This document shows, piece by piece, positions 55,523 through 63,995 of a DNA stretch of 64,000 bases. Source of the stretch: Boseongicola sp. SB0665_bin_10 (GTDB taxonomy: Bacteria > Pseudomonadota > Alphaproteobacteria > Rhodobacterales > Rhodobacteraceae). The stretch covers positions 21,352-85,351 of the forward strand of contig VXSG01000077.1 in NCBI GenBank assembly GCA_009838075.1, given 5' to 3'. A program made the translations under genes and the position numbers. A model generated the notes under the pieces. The model saw only the letters and a list, made by a program, of their open reading frames with translations. It was not told where the DNA came from and made no database searches. Within the stretch, counting starts at the first letter, position 1; every line of letters begins with the position of its first letter.

Positions 55523-56135
55523 GGTGTGTTCACGAACTGCAGAATTACCGCGTCTCGGAGTCCCGCAACGCGATGCATTCAATTGGGCATTATACCGTTG
55601 GCTGAAACGCGATGCGTTTCAGCCCCGGCTGATTTCACGGGTCGATGAGGTCGGCAACCCGAACGCCCCTCGCCGTGCGGATGCGCCAATCCCGGACGCC
55701 TCGTCATGCCTTTCCGCCCACGCGGCGGTCGTTCACGGGGCCATAGGCCCAAAGCCTTTGCGAAGATCGGCGGGAAACCCGCCCTTCTGGCTGTCCCGAA
55801 CATGCCGTGTTCCTCCGTTTCAGTCAACGATATCCCCATTCAATTCGCAGGTACGGCAAATTGCCAGTACCGGCGTGGCCGCAGCAACGCTTTGGCTGCA
55901 ACGTTCAAGGGCATTGATTTGGCTCCGTCGAAGATCGGCGACGAGAGCTTCCGAATCGGGCACGTTGCGCGCGATCGAATGTCACATTTCCCGCCTCCAT
56001 GTACGTGAAGCGGATCAGCCATGGGTAGATCTGAACCGGATCGAGGCCCTGTTCCTGACACCGCCCGAGCGACCGAGAAAGGACAGCCGATGCGCAGGTC
56101 GGGCTGGCTGGTCGACGCTTCCCGAACGACCGGAT
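55523..56135. other. 613-base stretch without a recognised gene
   Basis: Apart from the hairpin at 55600-55624 nothing is recognised. Open frames on both strands have no domain features. It separates the TnpB remnant from the leftward creatininase-family gene. Confidence 0.35.
55600..55624 (+). repeat. perfect 11-bp hairpin
   Basis: GGCTGAAACGC and GCGTTTCAGCC pair perfectly around a GAT loop. No T-tract follows. It is 546 bases after the sugar-transport operon and beyond the TnpB remnant, so it may be a displaced terminator or a structured RNA end. Confidence 0.45.
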
Positions 56136-56882
56136 TCACCGCCCGAGGGACAGAGCCTCGAACGCGGCAAAGTCCTGCGCGATGGCCCTGGCTGCTGCAT
56201 CCAGCAACCGTTGGCCGTCTTCCGGAGTGGCAAGCCCCGAGTGGGAACCGACCCGGCCATCCGGAAAGGCCGCGCGATGTTCGGCCGGCGGGCCGTGGCG
56301 ATCACCCTTGTGCGCGCGCAGGTACGCCGCGCTCAGCCGCTCCGGCGGCTCGGTTGCCTGATTGGCGGGCAGGGTTCCCAGAAGGCACTGGGTGATCGCG
56401 ATCTCGGACGGCGTGGCGTGCATGCCTTCCCAGTCCCCGTACAGATCCTTGCGCAACTCGTTGACGGGTGCAGGCTCCCACCAACTTCGGATGCGAAGCT
56501 TCTCGGGCGCGACGGCACCGGCAACCAGGTTGAGCGGTTCGAGGTTGGCGCCATGCCCGTTCACCACGAACACGCCGGAGAATCCCTGTGCAACGAGCGC
56601 GGTGATGACTTCTTCCGCGAGGGTGCGGAAGGCATCTGCAGACACCGAGACCGTTCCGGGAAACGCGGTGTTGAAAGGCGCGGGCGTGTAGGCCAGCGGT
56701 GGCGCGACGATGGCATCGCAGATCTCGGCGGCGGCCAGCGCAACGGCTTCGGCGCAGATCGTGTCGGTGCCGATGCGGCCCATGGGTCCGTGCTGCTCGG
56801 TCGAGCCGACGGGCAGCATTATCGCCGCGCCTTCCGCTATGCGCCCGTCAACGTCGTACCAGGTCATCTGCGCCAGTTTCAT
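56136..56882 (-). CDS. creatininase-family amidohydrolase
   Basis: About 248 residues of the creatininase/MftE family of metal-dependent amidohydrolases. Motifs are PVGSTEQHGPMGRIGTDTI (metal-binding Glu, His and Asp), VVNGHGAN, and GDWEGMHATPSEIAIT with the second His/Glu set. Substrates include creatinine, related cyclic ureas and modified peptides. The ATG at 56882 is preferred to one at 56906. It is divergent from an XRE-cupin regulator 76 bases away and near a polar-amino-acid transporter, which suggests uptake and ring opening of a small cyclic amide. Confidence 0.85.
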   Translation of the reverse strand: MKLAQMTWYDVDGRIAEGAAIMLPVGSTEQHGPMGRIGTDTICAEAVALAAAEICDAIVAPPLAYTPAPFNTAFPGTVSVSADAFRTLAEEVITALVAQGFSGVFVVNGHGANLEPLNLVAGAVAPEKLRIRSWWEPAPVNELRKDLYGDWEGMHATPSEIAITQCLLGTLPANQATEPPERLSAAYLRAHKGDRHGPPAEHRAAFPDGRVGSHSGLATPEDGQRLLDAAARAIAQDFAAFEALSLGR

Positions 56883-56958
56883 CGCGCGCGCCCTCGAGAA
56901 TTGCACGGCATCCTGAGTATTGCCTTTCCTTTTTGCAACACGCCGGTACCCTGACCCA

Positions 56959-57567
56959 ATGGAAGATGCACCGGCCAGGAGTGTTGACAGGCCGCCGTTG
57001 GATCAACTGATCGGGTCCGCAGTCAAGACTCATCGAGTCCTGGCGGGACTGACGCTTGCCGAGCTGTCCGGCCGTTCCGGCGTTTCGACCGCCATGATTT
57101 CGAAGATCGAGCGGGGCCAGGTCTCGGCCTCGCTTGGGACGCTTGAAGCGCTGGCGTGCGGCATCGGCGTGCCCCTGATCAACTTCTTTGCAGGAACGGT
57201 CGAGCGTTCGGATGTCTCATTCGTGGCGGCGGGCGAGGGCGTGACGGTTCCAAGCCAGAGCAGCGGCTATGGTCACAGCTACAAGTTGATCGGCAGGGCC
57301 GCGGCCAGGCATGTGAGTTTCGAGAGCTTCAGCGTCACGCTTGAGGCGCCATTGGGTCCAAGACCGTTGTATCAGCATCAGGGTGTCGAGTTCATCCATG
57401 TCACCGATGGCGAGATGGTCTATGGCTGCGGCGAGCAGGCGTATGACATGCGCCAGGGCGACAGCCTGAGTTTCGATTCGAACGCCACGCATGGCCCGGT
57501 TGAACTGAAATCGGACTCGGTCAGTTTCGTGACGGTGATTGCAAAAGCAGTGCCGGGCGAAGAGTGA
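56959..57567 (+). CDS. XRE-family regulator with C-terminal cupin domain
   Basis: About 202 residues. The N-terminal helix-turn-helix is in LAELSGRSGVSTAMISKIER followed by GQVSASLGTLEALA, and the C-terminal cupin in GPRPLYQHQGVEFIHVTDGE then MVYGCGEQAYDMRQGDSLSF and ATHGPVEL. Such regulators (SutR/PuuR-like) sense small metabolites and control catabolic or uptake operons. It starts at ATG 56959, divergent from the creatininase gene, and ends convergent to the binding-protein gene, so it likely controls this local cluster. Confidence 0.85.
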   Translation: MEDAPARSVDRPPLDQLIGSAVKTHRVLAGLTLAELSGRSGVSTAMISKIERGQVSASLGTLEALACGIGVPLINFFAGTVERSDVSFVAAGEGVTVPSQSSGYGHSYKLIGRAAARHVSFESFSVTLEAPLGPRPLYQHQGVEFIHVTDGEMVYGCGEQAYDMRQGDSLSFDSNATHGPVELKSDSVSFVTVIAKAVPGEE

Positions 57568-57597
57568 AGGCGCCCGGCCGCGAAGGCCGGGCGCTTG
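57568..57597. terminator. bidirectional terminator between convergent genes
   Basis: GCGCCCGGCC and GGCCGGGCGC form a perfect 10-bp stem around GCGAA, directly after the XRE stop and 13 bases before the end of the convergent binding-protein gene. The symmetrical GC stem flanked by AAG/CTT would work in both directions. Confidence 0.65.
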
Positions 57598-57610
57598 CCT
57601 CATGTTCTGG

Positions 57611-58381
57611 TCACAGGCCCCATTTTTCTCGGTTTGCCTCGAAGAAGCCCTGCGCCTTCTTCACCTTGATCCAGTTGTTCACATAGTTGATCCAGACCTG
57701 ATCGCTTTGCGGCAGCAGCATGGCGATTGGGGAGGGGGCCCGGGGACCGGCGTTCTTGACGCGCACCACCGGGAACTTGGCCTCGAGTGTCGACCCTTCG
57801 ATATTCGAGGTGATGAAAACGTCCGCGCGCCCGGCCAGGACTTCCTGGAACCCGCGCGCCGGCGCCTCGACCACCTTGATGTCCGCATTCGGGAACCATT
57901 CGCGCACCCGCTTTTCAAATGTGGTGCCCAAGGTCGTGGCAACCTTCACGCCCTGCTGGTTGATCGAATCATAGCCGTCGAACTTGTCGGCCTTGTCACT
58001 TGTCGTGAAGGGAAACAGCTCCACAGCGATGTAGCTGTCCGAAAAGCCTGCGACCTTCATCCGCGGCGGTGAAATCGATGCCGAACCCGTCACATGGTAC
58101 TTGCCGGCGACCACGCCGTTGACCAGTGTCTTCCAGTCTGTCGGCACATATTCGACTTCGACGCCAAGATCGCTGGCAAGCTCGGTCGTGATGTCGATAT
58201 CGTAACCCTTGTAATTGTTCGTGGCCGGGTCGCGAAGGGTCATCGGATTCCAGTCGCCCGTGGTGCCGACCTTGAGCACGCCGGAATCCAGAATTTCGTT
58301 CAACGCCGATTGCGCCAGAGCGGCGCTCGACAATGCCAGACCAAGCACTGCGGCGGCAGCGGCTTTCCAAAACTGGTTCAT
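57611..58381 (-). CDS. polar amino acid-type ABC transporter substrate-binding protein
   Basis: A 256-residue periplasmic binding protein of family 3 (His/Lys/Arg/Glu type, also close to cyclohexadienyl dehydratase-like members). The signal peptide ends SAALAQSAL. The mature protein shows LKVGTTGDWNPMTLRD, KGYDIDITTELASDLGVEVE and the later GRADVFITSNIEGSTLEAKF. It is divergent from its ATPase and permease genes, separated by 119 bases. Ligand unknown; the neighbouring creatininase suggests a small nitrogenous compound. Confidence 0.85.
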   Translation of the reverse strand: MNQFWKAAAAAVLGLALSSAALAQSALNEILDSGVLKVGTTGDWNPMTLRDPATNNYKGYDIDITTELASDLGVEVEYVPTDWKTLVNGVVAGKYHVTGSASISPPRMKVAGFSDSYIAVELFPFTTSDKADKFDGYDSINQQGVKVATTLGTTFEKRVREWFPNADIKVVEAPARGFQEVLAGRADVFITSNIEGSTLEAKFPVVRVKNAGPRAPSPIAMLLPQSDQVWINYVNNWIKVKKAQGFFEANREKWGL

Positions 58382-58465
58382 CTAATTCTCCCGTTGGTGG
58401 CGGTATAGTCCTGTTGCCATATCGCTCCTTGATCTGAGCACAACGGCGAGATAGCCTCAAGAAAA

Positions 58466-58481
58466 TATTCTACTGAGAATA
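58466..58481. promoter_or_regulatory. 16-bp palindrome in the divergent transporter promoter region
   Basis: TATTCTACTGAGAATA has perfect 6-bp arms around ACTG and lies between the binding-protein gene and the ATPase gene. It is a candidate site for the nearby XRE-cupin regulator. Only symmetry and location support it. Confidence 0.4.
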
Positions 58482-58500
58482 AAACGTGGGCGGTCAACTG

Positions 58501-59241
58501 ATGCCAGACGCCATGGTTGAACTTGTTGGCGTGAACAAGTGGTATGGCGCATTTCATGCGCTGAAGGACTTCAATCTTGAGATCAGCAGCGGCGAAAGAG
58601 TCGTCATCTGCGGTCCGTCGGGATCAGGCAAGTCCACGGTTGTACGCTGCATCAACCAGCTGGAAAGGCACCAAAAGGGCACGATCAGAATTGACGGGGT
58701 CGAATTGACCGAAGATCCGAAGTCCGTGGCGAGAATCCGGTCCGAGGTCGGCATGGTGTTCCAGCAATTCAACCTGTTCCCGCATCTGACCGTGCTTGAG
58801 AACCTGACTCTTGGCCCGATCAAGGCGCGCGGTCTGAGCCGGAAGGACGCTGAAGCAAGAGCCCGTCACTATCTTGAGCGTGTGCACATTCCCGATCAGG
58901 CCGACAAATACCCCGTTCAATTGTCGGGAGGTCAGCAGCAGCGCGTGGCCATCGCCAGATCGCTATGCATGGAGCCACGGGTTCTGCTGTTCGATGAACC
59001 GACTTCGGCACTGGACCCGGAGATGATTTCCGAAGTTCTGGATGTAATGGTCGCGCTTGCCGAAGATGGCATGACTATGGTGGTTGTGACTCATGAGATG
59101 GGTTTCGCCCGCAAGGTCGCCGACAACATGGTCTTCATGGATGCCGGCGAGACGGTGGAACAGGGCAAGCCGGAGCACCTCTTCACCAATCCAAGGTCCG
59201 AACGGTGCCGGAAATTCCTGAGCCAGATCTTGCAGCACTGA
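58501..59241 (+). CDS. polar amino acid-type ABC transporter ATP-binding protein
   Basis: About 246 residues, a GlnQ/HisP-type ATPase. Walker A is GPSGSGKST, the Q-loop [12 protein letters not shown], the signature [15 protein letters not shown], and Walker [14 protein letters not shown]. Starts at 58486 (GTG), 58501 (ATG) or 58513 (ATG) are possible; none has a strong ribosome site. It is followed after 9 bases by the permease gene. Confidence 0.9.
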   Translation: MPDAMVELVGVNKWYGAFHALKDFNLEISSGERVVICGPSGSGKSTVVRCINQLERHQKGTIRIDGVELTEDPKSVARIRSEVGMVFQQFNLFPHLTVLENLTLGPIKARGLSRKDAEARARHYLERVHIPDQADKYPVQLSGGQQQRVAIARSLCMEPRVLLFDEPTSALDPEMISEVLDVMVALAEDGMTMVVVTHEMGFARKVADNMVFMDAGETVEQGKPEHLFTNPRSERCRKFLSQILQH

Positions 59242-59250
59242 GTGGAGCCG

Positions 59251-60015
59251 ATGAATAGAGCGTTCCTCCCTCTGACCGTTCTCGTGCTGGTTGCCGGATG
59301 TTCCTCGTCCCAGAACTGGGGCTGGTACGTGATCGATCCGACCACCGAATCCGGGTGGACCAACGTGAAATTCCTGGTTTCGGGGATGGGCGCCACCATC
59401 CAGATCTCGCTGATTGCTGCGGTCCTCTCGATTGCCATTGGCCTGATTGTCGCCCTTCCGGGCCTGTCCGAGAAGCGCGGCTGGCGATTGGTCAATCGGG
59501 TTTATGTCGAGTTCATCCGCTCGATCCCGCTGCTGCCGATGTTGTTCTGGGTGTTCTACGGCATGCCGATAGTGTTTCGGTCGATGGGCTTGAATATCCC
59601 GATTGACCCGTTCTGGGGCGCGATCATCACGCTGGCCGTTTCAGACAGCGCCTTTACCGCCGAAATCTACCGCGCCGGAATACAGTCCATAGCCAGGGGC
59701 CAAAGCGAGGCGGCACAGACCATCGGGCTGAATTATTTCCAGACCATGCGCTACGTGATCCTGCCACAGGCGATCCGTCGAATTCTGCCGCCACTGGCCA
59801 ACCAGTTCATCTATATCGTCAAGATGAGCGCCTTCGCGAGCGTGATCGGAATGCAGGAACTGACCCGCCGTGCCAATGAACTGGTCGTGACGGAGTATCG
59901 CCCGCTGGAAATCTACACCTTGCTGATCTTTGAATATCTGTTGCTGGTCCTGATCATCAGCGCGGGTGTGCGATGGCTTGAACGGCGCATGGGCTCGGAC
60001 GAGCGCGGGCAGTGA
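59251..60015 (+). CDS. polar amino acid ABC transporter permease with N-terminal lipobox-like segment
   Basis: A 254-residue permease of the HisM/GlnP type with five or so membrane spans and the EAA-like loop EAAQTIGLNYFQTMRYVILPQ. The N-terminus (MNRAFLPLTVLVLVAGCSSS) looks exactly like a lipoprotein signal peptide with a cysteine at residue 17, before WGWYVIDPTTESGWTN, a periplasmic stretch common in this group. It may be lipidated or the first span may simply resemble a lipobox. The ATG at 59251 follows TGGAG. Single permease, so it likely acts as a homodimer. Confidence 0.87.
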   Translation: MNRAFLPLTVLVLVAGCSSSQNWGWYVIDPTTESGWTNVKFLVSGMGATIQISLIAAVLSIAIGLIVALPGLSEKRGWRLVNRVYVEFIRSIPLLPMLFWVFYGMPIVFRSMGLNIPIDPFWGAIITLAVSDSAFTAEIYRAGIQSIARGQSEAAQTIGLNYFQTMRYVILPQAIRRILPPLANQFIYIVKMSAFASVIGMQELTRRANELVVTEYRPLEIYTLLIFEYLLLVLIISAGVRWLERRMGSDERGQ

Positions 60016-60426
60016 GACGAAAATGGCCTGGAAGGCCTTCTTGATCGAAGCCGAAGACGATGTCGGCACCTCTTCCGAAATGGTTCCGGACGTCGTGTTC
60101 GGCATTGGCATCAACGGACGGGCCGCAGGGCGCGGGGGGTGCCGGTCCAAGAGCCAAGGTGAACGGAGCGACTGGCCGAAACCTGCCCGGCCAAGTGTAC
60201 AGCCTACGGTTCCGGGCGGATTGGATGATGGGCTCCTCGCTCATGCCGGTCAGCATGGGCCTTCGGGGCTTCTGCCTTCATCCCGTCGAAGCGCGAACTC
60301 GCGCCGGGCATTCGCAGGCCCGGGGCAGGATGCCTGATCCTGACTCTCGTCACCGAGAGCCGCCGGGCCCCGCGAGCATGCACCGCCGACGCGTCCAAAT
60401 TGTCCTGCTGAAACGAAAGCGCCCGC
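60016..60426. other. 411-base stretch without a recognised gene
   Basis: The stretch lies between the rightward permease gene and the leftward helicase gene (convergent). No strong hairpin with a T-tract was noticed and no frame has recognisable features. Confidence 0.35.
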
Positions 60427-61740
60427 TCAGACCGCCGCGCGCTCCTTGAAGCTCATGGCAATGAAGCTGGGCAAGTGATCTCCCATGCCGACGGTGCGAC
60501 CGCCTCTGCGCCCGATCGCTTCCAGGGAGGAGGTCTGCGGCTTCTTGCGGTCGCGCGTGCGCTTTGGCCGTTCGGCCTTTGCCGATGCGGCCTGCATCGG
60601 GTTTCCGACGCGCGGAATGTCCTGGGTGATGAGTTTCTCGATCGCGTCGACCAGCTTTTCGTCCGCAGGCAGGGATATCGTCACTGCCTTGCCTTCGCGC
60701 CCGGCGCGCCCGGTGCGGCCGATCCGGTGCACATAGTCTTCGGAATTGGACGGCACGTCGAAGTTCAGGACATGGCTGACTCTCGGAATGTCGAGGCCCC
60801 GCGCCGCGACGTCGGAGGCGACGAGGAACCTGAGCTCGCCGTCTCGAAACTTGTCCAGTGTTCGGGTGCGCTGCGGCTGATCGAGATCCCCATGAATCGG
60901 TGCGGCGTCGAAGCCGTGCTTTTGCAGGGACTTTGCCACGATGTCGACATCGGTCTTCCGGTTGCAGAATACGATGGCGTTGCGGCATTCGTCTCCTTCA
61001 CGTTCGATGATGGCGCGGAGCAGTTCGCGCTTCTCCTTTGCGGCCCGGTCGCGGCGAGACGGCTTCATCTGCACGACTTCCTGCGTGACGGTCTCCGAGG
61101 TCGTTGCCCGGCGCGCGACTTCGACGCGGGCCGGATTGGACAGGAACAAGTTGGTGATGCGTTCGATCTCGGGGGCCATCGTCGCCGAAAAGAACAGCGT
61201 CTGGCGCGTGAACGGCGTTAGCGAGAAGATGCGCTCGATGTCGGGAATGAAGCCCATGTCGAGCATGCGATCGGCCTCGTCCACCACCATGATCTCGATG
61301 CCCGTCAGCAGGAGCTTGCCACGTTCGAAATGATCGAGAAGGCGACCGGGCGTCGCGATCAGCACATCGACCCCGCGGTCGATCAACGCGTCCTGCTCCT
61401 TGAAGCTGACGCCGCCGATCAGCAGCGCTTTGGAGAGCTTGATGTCTCGCGAGTAGGTGTCGAAGCTCTCGGCGACCTGCGCGGCGAGCTCCCGTGTCGG
61501 GCAGAGCACAAGCGACCGCGGCATCCGGGCGCGTGCGCGGCCCGACGCAAGCATGTGGATCATCGGAAGCGTGAAACTTGCGGTCTTGCCGGTTCCGGTC
61601 TGCGCGATGCCGAGCACGTCACGCCTTTCGAGCGCTGGTGGAATGGCGCCGTTCTGGATTGGAGTAGGCGTTTCGTACCCTGCGGCCGCGACGGCCTCAA
61701 GGATCTTCGGCGAAAGTGCCAGATCGGAGAATTTTGTCAT
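60427..61740 (-). CDS. DEAD-box ATP-dependent RNA helicase (RhlE-type)
   Basis: About 437 residues. Helicase motifs in order are the Q motif TPTPIQ, motif I AQTGTGKT, Ia PTRELAAQ, II VVDEADRMLDMGF, III SATM, and VI HRIGRTGRAGREG. The short basic tail (KAERPKRTRDRKKPQ) is like RhlE proteins, which remodel RNA during ribosome assembly and mRNA decay. The ATG at 61740 follows GGAGCG; upstream frame to 61806 has no support. It may work with RNase J or a degradosome, which is inference. Confidence 0.93.
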   Translation of the reverse strand: MTKFSDLALSPKILEAVAAAGYETPTPIQNGAIPPALERRDVLGIAQTGTGKTASFTLPMIHMLASGRARARMPRSLVLCPTRELAAQVAESFDTYSRDIKLSKALLIGGVSFKEQDALIDRGVDVLIATPGRLLDHFERGKLLLTGIEIMVVDEADRMLDMGFIPDIERIFSLTPFTRQTLFFSATMAPEIERITNLFLSNPARVEVARRATTSETVTQEVVQMKPSRRDRAAKEKRELLRAIIEREGDECRNAIVFCNRKTDVDIVAKSLQKHGFDAAPIHGDLDQPQRTRTLDKFRDGELRFLVASDVAARGLDIPRVSHVLNFDVPSNSEDYVHRIGRTGRAGREGKAVTISLPADEKLVDAIEKLITQDIPRVGNPMQAASAKAERPKRTRDRKKPQTSSLEAIGRRGGRTVGMGDHLPSFIAMSFKERAAV

Positions 61741-62181
61741 GTCGCTCCATGATTCACGGACCGTGCGTCGGTCCGAAGGCAGCGCGGCGCGGGTCCTGAT
61801 GACCACAAGTTTTCCACAAGTCGCCGCATATTCCGAAAGACCTAATGCATTGTGCTTTTGGCGTCAACGCCGGAAGCAATCCATTGAACGAGCGGCATAA
61901 TTTTTCGGCATCTCGCTCGGCAACCGAAATTTGTCCCCAAATCGCTCCACCGAGATTGGCAATTGGTGACGCCACCTGCGCACTGCGTGGACAATTGCCA
62001 CAGCGCGGTCGAAACGGAGAGAGCCTGCTTGACCGGTGTCACTGGCAGGCAATGCCGCGGGCCTTGCCGGGTCCGCTGCCTTTCCTGCTGGATCGCATGA
62101 ACGCGGAACAGGCGGAGCGCTGGATTCCGGTTCTGCGCAGATGAAGTTCCCGCGTCGCCGCGCGGCCGGCCTCACGGTCAT
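61741..62181. other. 441-base stretch without a confident gene
   Basis: The stretch lies between prfC and the helicase gene, both leftward. A rightward frame ending at 62144 closes with LPFLLDRMNAEQAERWIPVLRR, which looks protein-like, but no family or start is convincing. Confidence 0.35.
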
Positions 62182-63792
62182 CTATGCAGCCTGCATTTCC
62201 TTGGTTTCCGAGAGCGCAAGATCGGGGAAGTCCCTTTCGACGCGATCGATGTCCCATTGGAGGCGGGTGAGGTACACGACGTCGCCGTCATTGTCATGCG
62301 CGATGTGGCCCTTGTTGGCGTCCACGAAGCCGCTCACCACGTCCTTTGGCCCGGTCACCCAGCGGGCGGACGTGAACCGAGATGGCTCGAAGCGGACCGG
62401 GATCCCGTACTCGATCTCGATTCGGCTGGCGAGGACGTCGAATTGCAGGGGTCCCACGACGCCCACGATGAAGCCGGAACCCACGGTCGGCTTGAAGACC
62501 TTGGCGGCTCCCTCTTCCGCGAACTGCAACAGTGCCTTGTCGAGGTGCTTCGCCTTCATGGGATCGCCGACCCGAACGCCCTGCAGCAGTTCGGGCGCAA
62601 ACGACGGCAGGCCCGTCACGCGCAGGGATTCGCCTTCGGTCAGCGTGTCGCCGATTCGAAGCTGTCCATGATTCGGGATGCCGATGATGTCGCCGGCCCA
62701 GGCTTCTTCGGCCAGTTCGCGCTCCGAGGCCAGGAAGAGGACAGGATTGGAGACGGCCATGGGCGTCTTGGTGCGTACATGGTGGAGTTTCATGCCTCTT
62801 TGAAAGTGGCCTGACGCCAGCCGGACAAAGGCAACCCTGTCGCGGTGTTTGGGATCCATGTTGGCCTGGACCTTGAAGACAAATCCGGAAACCTTCTCTT
62901 CGTCGGGCGCAACCTGTCGCGGTTCGGCGGGCTGCGGCTGGGGTGGCGGGCCGAAGTTGCCGACGGCATTCATCAGGTCCCTGACTCCGAAGGAGTTCAA
63001 GGCGCTGCCGAACCAGATCGGAGTCAGCGTGCCGTCAAGAAACGACTGCCGGTCGAACGGGGGCAGCAATTCTCGAGCCATTGAGATTTCGTCAAGAAAG
63101 TGCCCGAGCAGAGGGTCCGGCACGTGCTCGGCCAGCTTGGGATCGTCCAGCCCGCCTATTTCGATGGAGGCGGCAACCTTGTTGCGATCGGCGCGTTCCA
63201 TGATGTCCAACCGGTCGTTGAGGATGTCATAGCTGCCAAGGAAGTCGCGCCCCATCCCGACAGGCCAGGAAGCGGGCGTGACATCAATGGCGAGGATCTC
63301 CTGGATCTCGTCAATCGTCTCGAACGTGTCCCTGCTTTCCTGGTCCATCTTGTTGCAGAACGTCAGGATTGGCAGATCCCGGAGGCGGCATATCTCGAAC
63401 AGCTTCCGGGTCTGGCTTTCCACGCCCTTCGCGCCGTCAATCACCATGACGGCGGCGTCGACGGCCGTCAGGGTTCTGTAGGTGTCTTCCGAGAAATCGG
63501 AGTGTCCGGGCGTGTCGACGAGATTGAACCGGAAGTCGCGATAGTCGAACGACATGGCGGTGGCACTGACGGATATGCCCCGGCTTCTTTCGAGTTGCAT
63601 GAAATCGGATCGTGTCCGCCGGGCCTCGCCCTTCGCACGAACCTGCCCCGCCGTCTGGATCGCGCCGCCATAGAGCAGGAACTTCTCGGTCAGCGTCGTC
63701 TTGCCGGCATCCGGATGCGAGATGATCGCAAAGGTTCGGCGTCGGGCGATTTCCGGCCGCAGGGGAGCGGCATTCGAGGCGCGGTCATGCAT
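62182..63792 (-). CDS. prfC: peptide chain release factor 3
   Basis: About 536 residues of the GTPase RF3, which removes RF1/RF2 from the ribosome after termination. The GTPase motifs are G1 SHPDAGKTT, G2 region RSRGISVS, G3 DTPGHSDF and G4 NKMD. The later domains contain GFVFKVQANMDPKHRDRVAF and LQFDVLASRIEIEYGIPV, diagnostic of RF3 over EF-G. The ATG at 63792 is preferred; the frame runs to 63873 without a better start. Length is normal. Confidence 0.95.
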   Translation of the reverse strand: MHDRASNAAPLRPEIARRRTFAIISHPDAGKTTLTEKFLLYGGAIQTAGQVRAKGEARRTRSDFMQLERSRGISVSATAMSFDYRDFRFNLVDTPGHSDFSEDTYRTLTAVDAAVMVIDGAKGVESQTRKLFEICRLRDLPILTFCNKMDQESRDTFETIDEIQEILAIDVTPASWPVGMGRDFLGSYDILNDRLDIMERADRNKVAASIEIGGLDDPKLAEHVPDPLLGHFLDEISMARELLPPFDRQSFLDGTLTPIWFGSALNSFGVRDLMNAVGNFGPPPQPQPAEPRQVAPDEEKVSGFVFKVQANMDPKHRDRVAFVRLASGHFQRGMKLHHVRTKTPMAVSNPVLFLASERELAEEAWAGDIIGIPNHGQLRIGDTLTEGESLRVTGLPSFAPELLQGVRVGDPMKAKHLDKALLQFAEEGAAKVFKPTVGSGFIVGVVGPLQFDVLASRIEIEYGIPVRFEPSRFTSARWVTGPKDVVSGFVDANKGHIAHDNDGDVVYLTRLQWDIDRVERDFPDLALSETKEMQAA

Positions 63793-63956
63793 TGGCGGTA
63801 TATAGCGATCTCCCTTTGGCCAGGCAATCGGACGGATTAACGGATTGACGACGGAGGATCTCTTTGGCAGCATCAGAACATAATGCGAACGAAGCTCGCG
63901 ACACAGGTCCGGGCAAATTGAGCCAAACAGGAAGGAAAGACCGTGACAGTCAGCGA

Positions 63957-63995
63957 CCCCTCCCTGAAGGGAGGGGCTTGAGGAACGAAAGTTCC
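63957..63995 (+). repeat. two tandem stem-loops at the window edge
   Basis: CCCCTCCC-TGAA-GGGAGGGG (63957-63976) is a perfect 8-bp stem with a TGAA loop. Five bases later GGAAC-GAAA-GTTCC (63982-63995) forms a second stem with a GNRA-type loop. The first shares the CCTGAAGG core with the inverted repeats around the TnpB remnant. It is probably the end of an IS200/IS605-like element or a structured RNA cut by the window border. Confidence 0.5.
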
